From: Chlorobiota bacterium
GTDB taxonomy: Bacteria > Bacteroidota > Ignavibacteria > OLB7
NCBI GenBank assembly: GCA_016700335.1
Contig: CP065014.1
Coordinates: 1,153,001 to 1,217,000 of the forward strand
Direction: 5' to 3'
Length of the DNA stretch: 64,000 nucleotides
The notes below the pieces were generated by a model. That model did not search any database. It was not told where the DNA came from and saw only the letters and a program-made list of their open reading frames with translations. Below, piece after piece: positions 62,718-64,000 of the stretch; the stretch's first letter is position 1, and each line of letters opens with the position of its first letter. The position numbers were made by a program, and so were the translations under genes.

Positions 62718-64000
62718 CTATTTTACAATAATATTTTTTGATGCAACAGTTCTGCTAACATCAATTTGAACTGTCCTGCTTAAAAATCTTTCTTCAGGAG
62801 TTTCATAAGATGATACTCCAGGAGGGAAGGCTAATGAGCCAATTCCTTCACCTTTACTAATTTTTGCATTAGGAGCAATTCTTTTAACATTGGCACTAAC
62901 TTGTTTTGCTCTAGTATTTGATAACTTTTTATTGAATGCTTCATTTCCAAGTTTATCTGCATATCCAACAATATTTACTTCATCAGTTGATTTAATACCT
63001 TGTAAAAAAACTCTCAAGCTAGCTTCAGCTACTGGATCTAGGTTATTTTTTGCAACTTTGAAAAAGGTTAACCATAGCCTTTTAATTTCCCCTGCTGATG
63101 AATCTTTTACAACCATCATTCGCTTATAATCTGTTGCCTTATCACCCTCAAAGTTTTTTAATGTTAATATCACATCTACTTGTCTGTTATTAGTTAATGA
63201 TGCTGCTAATGCGGTTGTAATAGATTGAGTTGCAGTTTTTGGCGCTCCTTTTCCATTCGCATTAAAAATAACATTCGAATCTTGTTTAACATCCAAATTC
63301 CAACTTTCAACATCATCACCATAGCTACTTCCCATTGGATCATAGTCAATCAATGGAGGAAAAATTCCAATAGAATCTGAATAAGTTTTTTTAGTTACAG
63401 GTGCTAAAATTGCAGGATTATTAGTTTCAATTTCTACTCGTCTATTTTCTGCAAATGCTTCATCAGTTTGAATAGAACTAACTACTGAGGGAACACATTT
63501 CCCTTTGTTTTTTGTTATCTCAACTCTAGAAGGGCTAATCTTCCAGATATTAACTAAATATGATTGAACTTCTTTCGCTCTTGCTAAAGCTAATTCACAA
63601 TCCCCATTTTCAGAAATTTTATCAGTATATCCAATTAATTTTAATTTAGAAGTTGTGCTTTTTAACATTCTCTCACCAATAATATTTAATACATTTCTAT
63701 GAAGTACTACTGGAGCTATTTCTAGAGCTTTTGTCAAATAATTTTCTGTAGAAATTAAATTAACATATCTGTCAGGAATTTTTGATGAATTTAAATCAAA
63801 GAAAATTATTGGTAATATTGGGTAAGAATCTGCTAAATAATTGGAAGAAAGTCTAATGATTTTTGCAGTATCTGCACGTGTATTTCCGTTTGTTTCCCAA
63901 GGTGTAATTTTTGCTATAAGTTCTCTTTTAAAAATAGTATCTGTTTGAGTTAATGTTCTTGTTATGAGCCTTTCTTTTTCAAGTTCAAAAGTATCTACTC
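62718..64000 (-). CDS. Protein with two OmpA-like domains, 5' end outside window
   Basis: The frame is open to the window edge, so the gene begins beyond 64000. The visible part holds two OmpA-like domains: one from about 63820 to 63420 (FFDLNSSKIPD, LIGYTDKISENGDCELALARAKEV and NRRVEIET) and one at the C-terminus (VNIVGYADKLGNEAFNKKLSNTRAKQV, with the key Asp and Arg). Between them lies a beta-rich segment. It is probably an outer-membrane or periplasmic wall-binding protein. A TTG at 63737 is only an internal codon. Confidence 0.82.
   Translation of the reverse strand, partial: VDTFELEKERLITRTLTQTDTIFKRELIAKITPWETNGNTRADTAKIIRLSSNYLADSYPILPIIFFDLNSSKIPDRYVNLISTENYLTKALEIAPVVLHRNVLNIIGERMLKSTTSKLKLIGYTDKISENGDCELALARAKEVQSYLVNIWKISPSRVEITKNKGKCVPSVVSSIQTDEAFAENRRVEIETNNPAILAPVTKKTYSDSIGIFPPLIDYDPMGSSYGDDVESWNLDVKQDSNVIFNANGKGAPKTATQSITTALAASLTNNRQVDVILTLKNFEGDKATDYKRMMVVKDSSAGEIKRLWLTFFKVAKNNLDPVAEASLRVFLQGIKSTDEVNIVGYADKLGNEAFNKKLSNTRAKQVSANVKRIAPNAKISKGEGIGSLAFPPGVSSYETPEERFLSRTVQIDVSRTVASKNIIVK

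Overview
This is a very AT-rich, gene-dense stretch of a bacterial chromosome. Several features point to the Bacteroidota/Chlorobiota (FCB) group: a C-terminal type IX secretion sorting domain, SusC-like TonB receptors, a DUF1800 protein, many OmpA-domain lipoproteins, genes lacking clear Shine-Dalgarno sites, and a tRNA promoter fitting the Bacteroidota pattern TTTG-N19-TAnnTTTG. The split b6/subunit-IV cytochrome b with a Rieske protein and a giant multiheme cytochrome c may fit an Ignavibacteria/Kapabacteria-like lineage better than classical Bacteroidetes, but the lineage is an inference. I see no insertion sequence, prophage, CRISPR array or plasmid gene.

Layout. 1-9165: the end of a TonB receptor, mutL, a VWA-OmpA lipoprotein, a KduD-like dehydrogenase and small genes, including a poly-alanine lipoprotein. 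9266-10042: a crotonase. 10314-20943: a plus-strand respiratory cluster with a ferredoxin, Rieske protein, cytochrome b6, subunit IV, octaheme cytochrome c, a small Cys-pair membrane protein, a cupredoxin-like lipoprotein, cytochrome oxidase subunit II fused to an OmpA peptidoglycan-binding domain, and subunit I. It ends at a strong terminator. 21011-31164: DUF1800, HPr kinase, a membrane-anchored papain-like peptidase, a sugar-nucleotide epimerase, an M32 carboxypeptidase, deoC and a VWA membrane protein.

31364-38454 is the most distinctive region, a compact plus-strand locus that looks dedicated to copper. It holds a thioredoxin-like protein, an MbnH-like diheme peroxidase, an MbnP-like protein, two tandem GAP-motif proteins with CX4CH heme-like sites, two HMA metal-binding proteins, a nine-cysteine exported protein and a TonB receptor with a CC motif in its plug. 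It suggests a complete route from outer-membrane uptake to periplasmic handling, with copper bound through an oxidised tryptophan as known for MbnP/MbnH. The copper-using oxidase lies only about 10 kb away.

38521-64000: a methyltransferase, DinB protein, L,D-transpeptidase, clpP-tig, tRNA-Leu(UAG), a T9SS-secreted FG-GAP protein, UbiA- and SbtA-type membrane proteins, a GNAT-like protein convergent with a 2OG-oxygenase-like protein, a large PKD/cysteine-peptidase-like lipoprotein, a decayed rhodanese lipoprotein, an M29 aminopeptidase, a HAD hydrolase, recJ, a phytoene-desaturase-like flavoprotein, an orphan ABC ATPase, a LysE exporter and a double-OmpA protein cut by the window end.
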